A stretch of 64,000 bases of DNA from assembly GCA_903828235.1 (NCBI GenBank), contig CAIKLM010000010.1, positions 1 through 64,000 of the forward strand, given 5' to 3'. A program made the translations under genes and the position numbers. Every line of letters begins with the position of its first letter. Position 1 is the stretch's first letter. Shown here piece after piece: positions 21,512 through 31,434 of this stretch. Below the pieces are notes generated by a model, which was not told where the DNA came from, searched no databases, and saw only the letters and a program-made list of their open reading frames with translations. Origin of the DNA: an uncultured beta proteobacterium (GTDB lineage Bacteria > Pseudomonadota > Gammaproteobacteria > Burkholderiales > Burkholderiaceae_C).

Positions 21512-22237
21512 ATGGAACGCCCGAGCGCCGACGGCTACCGAACGGACTGGCTCGAGGCCGAGCAAGCCACGGGGGGCCGCGACCACATCCTGGTGCTGCT
21601 CGACCTGCTGCGCCGCCGCCACGGCATCCGGGCCCGGCGCGTGCTCGAGCTCGGCAGCGGGCTCGGCACGAACCTGAAGCGCTTCGCCGACGCCAACCAG
21701 GTTCAGGGCGTGGAGAGCCTGGTGGCGGCGGCCGAGCGTGCGAGCGCGGCAGGGGTGCCCACCCTGCTGTCCGACCTGGACACCGCCGCGCTGCCCTGGC
21801 CTGACGACCACTGGGACTGGGTGCTGGCCCTCGACGTGCTCGAGCACCTCGTGCACCCCCAGCATGCGCTGCGCGAAGCCCGCCGGGTCCTGCGCCCCGA
21901 TGGCCGCATCGTGGTCAACGTGCCCAATCCCTTTGACTGGCGCGCGCGCTGGCGGGTGCTGCGCGGGGCCGGCATCGATGCGCCGAGGCACTTCCCCGGG
22001 CAGTCGGTCTGGCGCTATCCACACCTGCGCTTCTTCAGGCATCGAGACCTGCTTGCGCTGCTGCGCGATTGCGGCTTCGAGCCCGAGGCCGATCTGAGCT
22101 GTCTGCAGCCGTGCCTGCCCAAGTCACAGCACTGGTCGACGCTGGCCGGCGCGATCGCCAGGCGCTGGCCGGAGATCGCTTGCAGCGGCTTCTTCATCGT
22201 TGCCCGCAAGGCTGGCACGGTCGGCCCGGCTCAGTAG
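21512..22237 (+). CDS. SAM-dependent methyltransferase
   Basis: RVLELGSGLGTNLKRF...WVLALDVLEHLVHPQHALREARRVLRPDGRIVVNVPNPFDWRARWRVL. Confidence 0.88.
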   Translation: MERPSADGYRTDWLEAEQATGGRDHILVLLDLLRRRHGIRARRVLELGSGLGTNLKRFADANQVQGVESLVAAAERASAAGVPTLLSDLDTAALPWPDDHWDWVLALDVLEHLVHPQHALREARRVLRPDGRIVVNVPNPFDWRARWRVLRGAGIDAPRHFPGQSVWRYPHLRFFRHRDLLALLRDCGFEPEADLSCLQPCLPKSQHWSTLAGAIARRWPEIACSGFFIVARKAGTVGPAQ

Positions 22238-23043
22238 CGGCCCATGGCCAGCATCGGCAGCAGTCGCAGGTTGCGCAGCCAGCGAGGCAACCGCGAGGGT
22301 TGTTCCCAAAGGCGGTACAAGGACTCGAGCCCGCTGCACTGCATCCAGCGCGGCGCGCGCCGCACCCGGCCCGAGACCATGTCGATGGCGCCGCCGAAGC
22401 ACAGCAACCCGGTGACCTGGCCATCGAGCAGGGGAGCAAGTCGTAGGCACAGCCGCTGCTCCTTCTGCGCGCCCAGGCCCAGCACGACGAAGTCGGGGCG
22501 GAAGGCCTCGATGGCCTCGAGGGCGGCCCGGTGCACCGCCGCCTCCGCCAACGCGTCGATGCCGTAGGGCTCGGGCGCGAATCCCGCCACCTGCAAGCCC
22601 GGGTGCCTTCGACGCAGCCGCATCACGGCCAGCGCGTTGGCCTCGGCATGGCTGCCCAGCAGCAGCAGGCGCCGGCCGTCGCCGGCGCACCGCGCTGCCA
22701 AGGTGTAGACCAGATCCGAGCCCGACATCTTCGGCACCATCCGGTGCGGGTACTTGCGCTGCAGTGCCCAGTACAGCCACTGCCCGTCGACGCTGACACG
22801 GGCGCGCGGCGTCTGCAGCAGTTCCCGCAGGACCGGGTTCTTCGGCAAGGACAGTGCGATCTCCGCGTTCAGCGTCAGGAACACCCAGCAGGCCGGACCC
22901 CAAGGCGGCGGGAAGTCGCCGGTCTCGGTGATCGCCACGTCGCCGAACCGGATCGGCGCAAGCGCCGAGGTGGCGGCGCGCTCGGCGCCGCCGGGCGCGA
23001 CGACGTCCAGGGTGGGTGCGAGGGCCTGGGCGGAGGGGGGCAT
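22231..23043 (-). CDS. WecG/TagA/CpsF family glycosyltransferase
   Basis: LLLLGSHAEANALAVMRLRRRHPGLQVAGFAPEPYG and RPDFVVLGLGAQKEQ. Confidence 0.82.
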   Translation of the reverse strand: MPPSAQALAPTLDVVAPGGAERAATSALAPIRFGDVAITETGDFPPPWGPACWVFLTLNAEIALSLPKNPVLRELLQTPRARVSVDGQWLYWALQRKYPHRMVPKMSGSDLVYTLAARCAGDGRRLLLLGSHAEANALAVMRLRRRHPGLQVAGFAPEPYGIDALAEAAVHRAALEAIEAFRPDFVVLGLGAQKEQRLCLRLAPLLDGQVTGLLCFGGAIDMVSGRVRRAPRWMQCSGLESLYRLWEQPSRLPRWLRNLRLLPMLAMGRY

Positions 23044-23184
23044 GGCGGAAACCTGTGGCGGAACCGAAAGGACTATGCGCAGCCCTCGTGTCGGCGCTGC
23101 ACGGCCCCACCGGCGAAGCCCTGTCCGATCGGATCACGCGACGCGCAGCACACGGGGCGCCAAACCCCCCGTTCGCAGGCCCTC

Positions 23185-23200
23185 TGATGCGTTCGGATCA
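23185..23200. promoter_or_regulatory. Palindromic box copy B, TGATGCGTTCGGATCA
   Basis: Similar to the recurrent box; between divergent cpsF-like and gspG-like genes. Confidence 0.55.
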
Positions 23201-23268
23201 CTCTTGATGACGGCCTGTCAGCGTCCCTTCAAGGGCTGGACACGGATGCTTCGTAGTCTGAAGAGTCC

Positions 23269-23697
23269 ATGTGCCGCAGTCCCCTCTCCTCTCTTGCGTC
23301 CCGCATCCCGCGTGGCTTCACGCTGCTGGAACTGCTGGTCGTGATGGTCATCCTCGGCCTGCTGGCGGGCTACGTCGGCCCGAAGCTGTTCGCGCAGATC
23401 GGCAAGAGCGAGGCCAAGGTGGCACGGGCGCAGATCGACGCGCTGGGCAAGGCACTCGACCAGTACCGGCTAGACGTCGGCCGCTACCCGAGCACGGCCC
23501 AGGGCCTGGCTGCACTGACGCAGCCGCCGCCCGGCGAACCGCGCTGGGCCGGGCCCTACCTCACGCGCGGGGCGCCGCCCGATCCCTGGGGCCGGCCCTA
23601 CGGCTACAGGGCTCCCGGCGAACACGGCGACTACGACCTGTGGTCGAACGGGCCCGACGGGCAGTCCGGCGGCGACGCCGGCCTGCGCAACTGGTAG
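23269..23697 (+). CDS. gspG: Type II secretion major pseudopilin GspG
   Basis: RGFTLLELLVVMVILGLLAGYVGPKLFAQIGKSEAKVARAQIDALGKALDQYRLD...DPWGRPY...DLWSNGPDG. Confidence 0.93.
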   Translation: MCRSPLSSLASRIPRGFTLLELLVVMVILGLLAGYVGPKLFAQIGKSEAKVARAQIDALGKALDQYRLDVGRYPSTAQGLAALTQPPPGEPRWAGPYLTRGAPPDPWGRPYGYRAPGEHGDYDLWSNGPDGQSGGDAGLRNW

Positions 23698-23705
23698 CAG
23701 CCGGA

Positions 23706-24917
23706 ATGCCCGCCTTCGAGGTGCAGCTGCACGAGCCTCCGGCTGCGCCCCGCTGGCGACGTGTCGTGGCGCCCGACGAGGCCTCTCTGCCCGCGGTGCT
23801 GGGCGTGGGCGCCGCGCAGGTACTGGCGGTGCGGTCCGAGGCCCGGGCGCCCGCAGCCTCGCCTGGCGCGCGGCCTCGCCGCAGGATCCGGGTCGATGCG
23901 CGCGCCTTCGCCCAGGAGCTGGCCGTGCTGCTGTCCAGCGGCGTGCCGCTGCTCGATGCGGTGGAGACCCTGGCCGAACGCGACAGCACCGCCGCCGTGC
24001 CGCTGGCACGCGTGCAGGCCGCGTTGCGCGAGGGCCGCACGCTGTCGCAGGCCATGGCCGAGGCCGGCGAGTCCGGCGCGCCGGCCTTCGACCCGGTGCT
24101 GCTGGCCCTGGTGGCCGCCGCCGAGCGCGATGGCCAGCTCGCCGCGGTGCTGCAGCACCACGCGGACTTCCTGGCCTGGAGTGGCGCGCTGCGCGACAGG
24201 CTCGTTGCCGCAGCGCTCTACCCGGCGCTTTTGCTGGCCAGCGGCGTCGCGGTGATCGGGTTCCTGGTGGTCTTTGTGCTGCCGCGCTTCGCCGGCGTCT
24301 TCGAGGGCCTCGCCGTCGACCTGCCCTGGGGCTCGCGAGTGCTCATCGCCGCCGGCCAGGCAGCGGCGCGCGAGCCCTGGCTCGCGGCGCTGCTGGCCGG
24401 CCTGCTGCCGATGGCGGTGGTGGCCGGCCTGCGGCTGCCCGCCGCGCGCCGCTGGTGGCAGCAGCAGCTGTGGCGGCTTCCCGGCCTGGGTCCGCGGCTG
24501 CGCACGGTGGCGCTGGCGCGGCTGTACCGCGCCGTGGGCCTGCTGGGCGCGGCCGGGGTGCCGCTGCCCCGCGCCCTGCTGCTGGCCGAGCCGGTGCTCG
24601 ACGCCCCGTTGCGCCCGGCGCTGGCGCGCGCGCGGGCCGACGTGGCCGCCGGGGCGCGCCTGTCGACCGCCCTGCACGGGCAGCGCCTGCTCACGCCGGC
24701 GGCACTGCGCATGCTGCGCGTGGGCGAGCGCAGCGGCGAGGTGCCGGCCATGCTGACGCGCGCCGCCGGATTCCACGACGAGGAGGTGTCGCGCCTGGCC
24801 GAATGGGTGGCCAAGGTGGTGAACCCGCTGCTCATGCTGGTGATGGGCGCGGTGGTCGGTGGCGTCGTGGTGCTGATGTACCTGCCGCTGTTCACGCTGA
24901 TGGAGCAGGTGCCGTGA
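23706..24917 (+). CDS. gspF: Type II secretion inner-membrane protein GspF
   Basis: ELAVLLSSGVPLLDAVETLAE...LTRAAGFHDEEVSRLAEWVAKVVNPLLMLVMGAVVGGVVVLMYLPLFTLMEQV. Confidence 0.92.
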   Translation: MPAFEVQLHEPPAAPRWRRVVAPDEASLPAVLGVGAAQVLAVRSEARAPAASPGARPRRRIRVDARAFAQELAVLLSSGVPLLDAVETLAERDSTAAVPLARVQAALREGRTLSQAMAEAGESGAPAFDPVLLALVAAAERDGQLAAVLQHHADFLAWSGALRDRLVAAALYPALLLASGVAVIGFLVVFVLPRFAGVFEGLAVDLPWGSRVLIAAGQAAAREPWLAALLAGLLPMAVVAGLRLPAARRWWQQQLWRLPGLGPRLRTVALARLYRAVGLLGAAGVPLPRALLLAEPVLDAPLRPALARARADVAAGARLSTALHGQRLLTPAALRMLRVGERSGEVPAMLTRAAGFHDEEVSRLAEWVAKVVNPLLMLVMGAVVGGVVVLMYLPLFTLMEQVP

Positions 24918-26368
24918 TGCCCGCGGAGCCCCTGCCCGCGCTGGGCGACGCCGACCTCGCCACCTGGCCGCTGGCGCTGGCCGTGCGCCACCGCGCGCTG
25001 CTGCTGCGCCGCGCCGACGGCACCGGCACCCTGCTCGCCGCGGAGCCCCCCGGGGTGCTGCTGGTGCAGGCCGTGCAGCTGCGGCTGCGCCAGCCGGTCC
25101 TCGTGCACCTGGACGCCATCGAGCTTGCCGAGCGCCTGGCCGCCTGCGAGCGCGGGTTCAGGGCGGCCGAGGATGGCGGCGAGCCTGTCGACGCCCAGGC
25201 ACCCGATGGCGGCGGCAGCGGCGTGCACGAACTCTCCTCGCCCGCACTGGCCGCGGCTGGCGCGGGCGCGGTGCGGCTGCTCGACGGCCTGCTGCACGAC
25301 GCACTGCAGGACGGCGCAAGCGACATCCACATCGAGTGCGACGCGCGCGGCGCGGCCGTGCGCGTGCGCATCGACGGCGTGCTCGTGCCGCGCCGCCGCC
25401 TGGACACGCCGCTGCTGGCCGAGCAGCTGGTGTCGCGCCTGAAAGTGATGGCCGAGCTCGACATCGGCGAGCGCCGCCTGCCGCAGGACGGCCGCTTCCG
25501 CCTGCGCCTGGCCACGTCCAGCGGAGGGCGCGAGGTCGACTTCCGGCTGTCGGTGATGCCCACGCTGCACGGCGAGGACGCCGTGGTGCGCGTGCTCGAC
25601 CGGGCGGCGCTAGACCACGGCGACGGTCTCACGCTGGCCACGCTGGGCTTCCAGCCAGCGCTGGCCGAGCGCATCCGGCAGCTTGCACGGCTTCCCCACG
25701 GGCTGCTGCTCGTCACCGGCCCCACCGGCAGCGGCAAGACCACCACGCTGTACGCCGCGCTGGCCGAGACGATGCGGCCCGACGAGAAGCTGGTCACCAT
25801 CGAGGACCCGGTGGAGTACCGCCTGGCCAGCGCGGTGCAGATCCCGGTCAACGAGAAGAAGGGCCTCAGCTTCGCGCGCGGCCTGCGCTCGGTGCTGCGC
25901 CACGACCCCGACCGGGTGATGGTGGGCGAGATCCGCGACGCCGAGACCGCCCAGATCGCGGTGCAGGCCGCGCTCACCGGCCACCTCGTGTTCAGCAGCG
26001 TGCACGCCAACCACGCCCTCGACGTGCTGGGCCGCTTCCTGCACATGGGCCTGGACGCGTGGCAGGTGGTGGGCGCGCTGGAGGCCGTGCTGGCCCAGCG
26101 ACTGGTGCGCGTGCGCTGCGCAGCCTGCGGCGGCACGGGCTGCCTGGCCTGCGCCGGCACCGGCTGGCGCGGGCGCCGTGCCATCGCCGAGCTGCTGCGC
26201 CTGGACGACGAGCTGCGCGACCTGCTCGTGGCCCGGGCACCGCTGCTGCGCCTGAAGCAGGCGCTGGCCGAGCGCGGACACCGCACGCTGCGCGATGCCG
26301 CACAGGCGGCGCTGGCCGAGGGCTGGACCACGGCCGAGGAGGTGGCGCGTGTCACGGCCGACGTCTGA
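24917..26368 (+). CDS. gspE: Type II secretion ATPase GspE
   Basis: LLVTGPTGSGKTTTLYAAL, VTIEDPVEYRL, LRSVLRHDPDRVMVGEIRDAETAQIAVQAALTGHLVFSSVHAN; tetracysteine CAACGGTGCLAC. Confidence 0.95.
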   Translation: MPAEPLPALGDADLATWPLALAVRHRALLLRRADGTGTLLAAEPPGVLLVQAVQLRLRQPVLVHLDAIELAERLAACERGFRAAEDGGEPVDAQAPDGGGSGVHELSSPALAAAGAGAVRLLDGLLHDALQDGASDIHIECDARGAAVRVRIDGVLVPRRRLDTPLLAEQLVSRLKVMAELDIGERRLPQDGRFRLRLATSSGGREVDFRLSVMPTLHGEDAVVRVLDRAALDHGDGLTLATLGFQPALAERIRQLARLPHGLLLVTGPTGSGKTTTLYAALAETMRPDEKLVTIEDPVEYRLASAVQIPVNEKKGLSFARGLRSVLRHDPDRVMVGEIRDAETAQIAVQAALTGHLVFSSVHANHALDVLGRFLHMGLDAWQVVGALEAVLAQRLVRVRCAACGGTGCLACAGTGWRGRRAIAELLRLDDELRDLLVARAPLLRLKQALAERGHRTLRDAAQAALAEGWTTAEEVARVTADV

Positions 26369-27512
26369 GCGGGGGGTCGCACTGGTGGGCCATGGCGTGG
26401 GCGCCACGCCGCCGCGGGCGCTGGCCGGCGACGACCTGCGTCACGCCTGGCTCGATGCCACGATGAGCATCACGCTGCTGGCCCCGGCCGGGGCCGCGTT
26501 CGACGACGAATCCGCCGTGCGCGCATGGGCCCGGCGGGCCTGGCAGGACCTGGCCGTTCCCGGCGACGCCGTCGCGGCCCCCGAATCTGTGGCCTGGCGG
26601 GCCGGGCGCCGCCGAACGGCAACCGTGGGCGTGACCTGGCCCGGCGACGAACTGTCCGCACTGCCTGCGACCCTGCATTCGCTGGCCCCGCTGTGGGCCG
26701 GTGTGCTGGCGCGGGCACTGCAGGCGCTGCCCGGCGATGACCCCTGGCGCCTGGTGGTGGCCGAAGGCCGGGCACTCACCCTGATCGACGTCGAGGGTGG
26801 CGTGCCCTGCCGCTGGGCCACGCTGGCCCTGGCGCGTGACGAGGCCGCCGGGCTCGCGCAGGCGCTCGAGCACGCGCCGGGGCCGGTCTGGGCGGCCGGG
26901 CACTCGCTCGCCGGCGAACTGCCTTCGCGCGTGCGCGCCGTGCCGGGCCTGGGGCCGCCATCGCAGGCACCCGCGGCCCTGCTGCACCTGCTGCAGTCGG
27001 TGGAAGCGGCCGAGCCGGCGCTGCGGCGGGCCCCGCCCTTGTCGCGCCGGGTGGGCGCCGCCCTGCTGGCCACGGCCGGGGTGGTGCTGGCGCTGGCCGC
27101 GCAGGCAGCCTGGAGCGCGCACGACGCGTGGCGCGGAGCGCAGGCGCGCGCCGAGGCGCGCGAGCGGCTGGCCGAGGCCCGCGGCCGGCAACTGCAGCGC
27201 GCCGCGGCCCTGCACGCCGCGGCACGACAGCGCCTGCAGCAGCCCTGGGGCCTGCGCTGGACCGTGGCCGAGGCGGCACAGCCCACTGGCGGCGGCTGGC
27301 TGCGCCTGGAGCAGCGGCGCGACAGCCCGACGCTGCTGCTGGTGGGCGAGGCCGACACCCCGTCGGAAGCACTGGCCGTGGCACGACGCATCGCGGTCGT
27401 GCGCGGCGTGAGCGAGGCCGTGCTGCTGCGCAGCGACGCCGCCGCCGCCCCGGCCGCCGGCGGACGCGCGCGCTTCGAGATCGGCGTGCGTCTGGCGGAG
27501 GCCCAGCCATGA
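26349..27512 (+). CDS. GspL/PilN-like T2SS assembly protein
   Basis: Position after gspE, single TM followed by coiled coil and small alpha/beta domain. GTG start within the end of gspE. Confidence 0.5.
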   Translation: MSRPTSERGVALVGHGVGATPPRALAGDDLRHAWLDATMSITLLAPAGAAFDDESAVRAWARRAWQDLAVPGDAVAAPESVAWRAGRRRTATVGVTWPGDELSALPATLHSLAPLWAGVLARALQALPGDDPWRLVVAEGRALTLIDVEGGVPCRWATLALARDEAAGLAQALEHAPGPVWAAGHSLAGELPSRVRAVPGLGPPSQAPAALLHLLQSVEAAEPALRRAPPLSRRVGAALLATAGVVLALAAQAAWSAHDAWRGAQARAEARERLAEARGRQLQRAAALHAAARQRLQQPWGLRWTVAEAAQPTGGGWLRLEQRRDSPTLLLVGEADTPSEALAVARRIAVVRGVSEAVLLRSDAAAAPAAGGRARFEIGVRLAEAQP

Positions 27513-28105
27513 GGATGCCGCCCCTGGCCGCCCTTGGCCGGCCAACCCTGCGCGCCTTCGACCCGACTTGGCACCGCCTGCTCGGGAGCCCGGGCGGCCG
27601 GCTGGCGGCCGCAGCCGCCCTGCTGCTGCTGTTGGCACTCGCGCTGGCGACGGTGCTCGAGCCGCACTGGCGCTCCGCCGCCGCAAGCCTCGACGCCCAG
27701 CGCGGGCCGGTGGCTCCGATGCCCGAACCGCCGGCCTGGCCCCCGGCCGAGGCCCACGCGCCGCGCGTCAGCACCCTGCTCGGCCTGGCGCGCCGCCACG
27801 ACGTGAAGGTGCGCGGCCTGCGCGAGGCCGCGGCCGTCTCCGCGGGCGACCAAGGCGTGGCCTGGCGCACGCTCGCCCTCAGCGCCGAGGGTCGCTACGC
27901 AGCCCTCCGGGCCTTTGCCGCATCGGCCCTGGCCGCGGACGCGGCGCTCGCACTCGACAGCCTCGTGCTGCAGCGCAACGATGCCGAGCAGGGCCTCCTG
28001 CGCGCCGAGTTCGGCTTTGCCTTCGGCCACGCCGCACCGGCTGCCGCGGCACGGGCCACGGCGCCGGCCGCTCGCAGCGGCCCTGCGGCAGGGGGTGCGC
28101 GGTGA
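27509..28105 (+). CDS. GspM/PilO-like T2SS protein
   Basis: N-terminal TM plus small periplasmic domain; ATGA coupling and operon position. Confidence 0.5.
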   Translation: MRMPPLAALGRPTLRAFDPTWHRLLGSPGGRLAAAAALLLLLALALATVLEPHWRSAAASLDAQRGPVAPMPEPPAWPPAEAHAPRVSTLLGLARRHDVKVRGLREAAAVSAGDQGVAWRTLALSAEGRYAALRAFAASALAADAALALDSLVLQRNDAEQGLLRAEFGFAFGHAAPAAAARATAPAARSGPAAGGAR

Positions 28106-28677
28106 GCATGCCCATGCGCCAACGCGTGCTGGCTGCAGCGGCCTTCGTCACCGCACTGGGCACGGGCTACGTGGCCAACCTCGACGAAGCTGGTCGCGCA
28201 CCGGGCGACGATGCCGGCCTCGGGTGGCTGCCGGCCGCGGCCGGCGGGGCCGCTTCGGGCAGCGCTGGCGCGGCGGGGAGCGCGTCGTGGGCACGGGGCG
28301 ACTGGCCCGAGCCCGCAGCCGACGCGCTGCGCGCCTGGGGCCAGGAGCTCCCCCTCCGCGGCGAAGGCGGCCCCGACACGCCTCGCGCCATGACAGCCGC
28401 TGCGGCTCGCGTCACCGCGCCAGCCACGCCGGTCGCACCCGCGTCCAGTGCCCCCGCGCCTGAGGCGCTCCCGACTCCGCCGTGGCGCCTGATCGGCCGC
28501 GTGGACGACGGCAGCGCGCCGCGCGCGCTGCTGGCCACGCCGCAGCAACTGCTGGTCGTAGCCGGGGGCGACACGATTGAAGGCCGCTGGCGCGTCGAAC
28601 TCATCGGGGCCGAGGTCGTGGAACTGCGGGCGCTCGCCGGTGGCCAGGCCCTGCGGCTGGCTTGGGAGACGCGATGA
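28102..28677 (+). CDS. GspC/PilP-like periplasmic T2SS protein
   Basis: N-terminal signal/anchor, proline/alanine linker, and short C-terminal domain PPWRLIGRVDDGSAPRALLATPQQLLVVAGGDTIEGRWRVELIGAEVVELRA. Confidence 0.55.
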   Translation: MSMPMRQRVLAAAAFVTALGTGYVANLDEAGRAPGDDAGLGWLPAAAGGAASGSAGAAGSASWARGDWPEPAADALRAWGQELPLRGEGGPDTPRAMTAAAARVTAPATPVAPASSAPAPEALPTPPWRLIGRVDDGSAPRALLATPQQLLVVAGGDTIEGRWRVELIGAEVVELRALAGGQALRLAWETR

Positions 28678-30944
28678 GCGCGCCTGCCCTCGTCACCCGG
28701 CTGCCCGCACTGCTGCTGATCGTGGCGCTGGCCACCGCCTGCACCACGACGCCCCAGGAGAAGGCCCGCTCCCTGGCGCGCGAGGGCCGCAGCCTGGAGG
28801 CCCTGGCGCACATCGACCAGGCGCTGCGCGCCGCACCCGCCGACGCGGCGATGCTGCGCGCCGAACGCACGCGCCTGGCGCAGACGCTGGTGCTGCAGAC
28901 GCTGGCGCAGGCCGAGCGCGCACGCGTTGCCGGCCGCACGGCCGAGACGCGTGCGCTCGTGCAGCAGGCGCGAGCCTTGGTGCCCGACCACCCGCGCGTG
29001 GCCGAGCTGGAGCGCGAGCTGGCCCGCACCGACCGCGCCGACGCCGAGCTGCGGGCCGTGCGCGAGGCCCTGGCGCAGGCCCTGCGCGACGCCGCAGGCC
29101 GCCCCGAGCCCGCTGGCGAGGCCGCCCGCGACGCGGCACGACGGCAAGCCCGCGAACGGCTGGCCGCGGTGCTTCGCGAGCAGCCCCAGCACGCCGCCGC
29201 ACGGGCGCTGATGAACCAGCTGCTGGCCGCACCGCCGGCCGCCGAAGAGGGTACGCCGCTGGCCGGCGCGCTGGCTCGGCCGGTCACGCTGGAGTTCCGC
29301 GAGGCCCCGCTGCGTCAGGTGTTCGAGGCGCTGTCGCGCACGCACGGCCTGAACTTCGTCTTCGACCGCGACGTGCGCGCCGACAACCGCGTGACGCTGG
29401 CGCTGCGCGAGCTGCCGCTGGCCGAGGCCCTGCGCGTGCTGCTGGTGACGCAGCAGCTCGACCGCAAGTGGCTCAACGAGCGCACGCTGCTCGTGTACCC
29501 CGCGACGGTGGCCAAGCAGCGCGAGCACGCCGAGCTGGTGACCCGCACGCTGTACCTCACCAACAGCGACGCCAAGGGCATCGCGGCCATGGTGCGCACG
29601 ATGGCCAAGACGCAGGACGTGCACGTCGACGAGCGCATCAACGCCCTGGTGGTGCGCGACACGCCGGCCACCGTGCGGCTGGTCGAGGACCTCGTGGCCG
29701 GCCTGGACCTGCCCGAGCCCGAGGTGCAGATCGACGTCGAGGTGCTCGAGATCAGTTCCTCGCGTCTGTCCGAGATCGGCCTGCAGTGGCCGCAGGAACT
29801 GCAAATCGGCGAGTTCAACGCCTTCGGCCAGCTGCCGCGCACCATCCGCCTCACCCGCGGCATGGAATCCCTGCTGCAGCTGCGCACCGCCAACCCGCTG
29901 CTGCTGGCCAGCCTGCGCGCCAGCGACGGCGATACGCAGACCCTGGCCAACCCCACCATCCGCGCCCGCAACCGCGAGAAGGCGCAGGTGCATGTCGGAG
30001 AGAAGCTGCCCGTCTTCACCACGACCTCGGCGGCCAACGTGGGCGTCAGTGCCTCGGTCAGCTACCTCGACGTCGGCATCAAGCTCGACGTCGAGCCCAC
30101 GGTGCAGCTCGACGACGAGGTGACGATCCGCGTCACGCTCGAAGTGAGCAACCTCGTGCGCCAGGTGGGCGGGCCGGCCGGCAGCGTGGGCTATGAGCTC
30201 GGCACGCGCCGCACCAGCACCACGCTGCGCCTGGCCGACGGCGAGACCCAGGTGCTGGCCGGCCTGACCAAGCACGACGAGCTGCGCAACATCGACGGCG
30301 TGCCCGGGCTGGCGCGCGTGCCCTGGCTGGGGCGGCTGTTCGGCGTCGACAGCGACCAGCGCAAGAAGACCGAGGTGGTGCTGCTGCTGACGCCGCGCAT
30401 CGTGCGCAACCTGCCGCTGCCCGAAGCCGCACTGAGCCTGCGGCCCGGCGGCACGGCCCTCAACCCCGGCGCCGAGCCGCTGCGCCTGCCCGCCGCGGCC
30501 CGCGCGACGATGGCGGCAGCCCGTGGCCCCCTCGGAAGCGGCAGCGGTTCCGAGCCGGCACAGCGCGCCACGCCCGAGGCCGCCGAGGCCCCGATGCCGC
30601 GCCTGGTGCTCGGCGTGAGCGAGCAGGCGGCGCCGGGGCAGACCGCCACCGTCACGCTGCGCAACCCCGGCCCGTTCCGCATCACGGGCGAGTTGCAGTT
30701 CGACGCCAACCTGCTGGCCAACGCCGCGGCAGGAACGGCCCAGGGACAGCGCCCCATGACGTTCGACCTGGGGCCCGGTGCCTCCACGGCCTGGGTGCTG
30801 CGCGTGCTGCCCGGGGCGGCGGGCATCGGCGTCGAGGTCACGCTCGGCAGTCTGGCGGCCATCGACCCTGCCGGCCTGCCGGCGGCCACGACGCCGCTGG
30901 TCGAAGGCCGCGGCCGCATCGAGGTGCGCGATGCGTCGCGTTGA
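28674..30944 (+). CDS. gspD: Secretin GspD with lipobox, TPR-like N-terminus, and C-terminal cohesin-like extension
   Basis: Secretin core VEVLEISSSRLSEIGLQWP...VPGLARVPWLGRLFGVDSDQRKKTEVVLLLTPRIVRN; LATAC lipobox; ~110-residue beta-rich tail. Confidence 0.9.
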   Translation: MSAPALVTRLPALLLIVALATACTTTPQEKARSLAREGRSLEALAHIDQALRAAPADAAMLRAERTRLAQTLVLQTLAQAERARVAGRTAETRALVQQARALVPDHPRVAELERELARTDRADAELRAVREALAQALRDAAGRPEPAGEAARDAARRQARERLAAVLREQPQHAAARALMNQLLAAPPAAEEGTPLAGALARPVTLEFREAPLRQVFEALSRTHGLNFVFDRDVRADNRVTLALRELPLAEALRVLLVTQQLDRKWLNERTLLVYPATVAKQREHAELVTRTLYLTNSDAKGIAAMVRTMAKTQDVHVDERINALVVRDTPATVRLVEDLVAGLDLPEPEVQIDVEVLEISSSRLSEIGLQWPQELQIGEFNAFGQLPRTIRLTRGMESLLQLRTANPLLLASLRASDGDTQTLANPTIRARNREKAQVHVGEKLPVFTTTSAANVGVSASVSYLDVGIKLDVEPTVQLDDEVTIRVTLEVSNLVRQVGGPAGSVGYELGTRRTSTTLRLADGETQVLAGLTKHDELRNIDGVPGLARVPWLGRLFGVDSDQRKKTEVVLLLTPRIVRNLPLPEAALSLRPGGTALNPGAEPLRLPAAARATMAAARGPLGSGSGSEPAQRATPEAAEAPMPRLVLGVSEQAAPGQTATVTLRNPGPFRITGELQFDANLLANAAAGTAQGQRPMTFDLGPGASTAWVLRVLPGAAGIGVEVTLGSLAAIDPAGLPAATTPLVEGRGRIEVRDASR

Positions 30945-31434
30945 ACGGCTGACCGAAGCGCGCGGGGGCTTCACGCTCGTGGAGCTGCTCGTGGTGCTGG
31001 CCATCCTGGGCGTGCTGACCGCCGCGGCGCGCCCCCTCGTCGAGCTGTCTGCGCAGCGCCACAAGGAGGCTGCGCTGCGCCAGGCGCTGCGAGACATCCG
31101 GGGCGCGATCGACGCCTACGCCCGCGCCGTCGAGCGGGGCGAGGTGCTGCGCCCGGCAGATGGGCCGACCAGGGGGCCGGTCTACCCGGCCACGCTGGAG
31201 CTGCTGGTGCAGGGCGTGCCTGTCTCGGCCGAGCCGGGCGCGGCGCGGCGTCACTTCCTGCGCCGCGTGCCGCGCGACCCGTTCGCCGACCCTTCGATGC
31301 CCGCGGCTGCCACCTGGGCGCTGCGCGCCAGCGACAGCCCGCCCGACGCGCCCGCGGCCGGGCGCGACGTGTTCGACGTGGCGTCGCGTCACGCCGCCAC
31401 AGCCCTCGACGGCACGCGCTATGGCGACTGGTGA
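30931..31434 (+). CDS. Type II secretion pseudopilin
   Basis: Prepilin motif GGFTLVELLVVLAILGVLTAAARPLVE. Confidence 0.88.
   Translation: MRRVERLTEARGGFTLVELLVVLAILGVLTAAARPLVELSAQRHKEAALRQALRDIRGAIDAYARAVERGEVLRPADGPTRGPVYPATLELLVQGVPVSAEPGAARRHFLRRVPRDPFADPSMPAAATWALRASDSPPDAPAAGRDVFDVASRHAATALDGTRYGDW

Noticed and set aside
28167-31097. 976-aa minus-strand ORF opposite gspD
   Set aside because: Antisense shadow ORF with low-complexity composition; gspD motifs are unambiguous on the plus strand.
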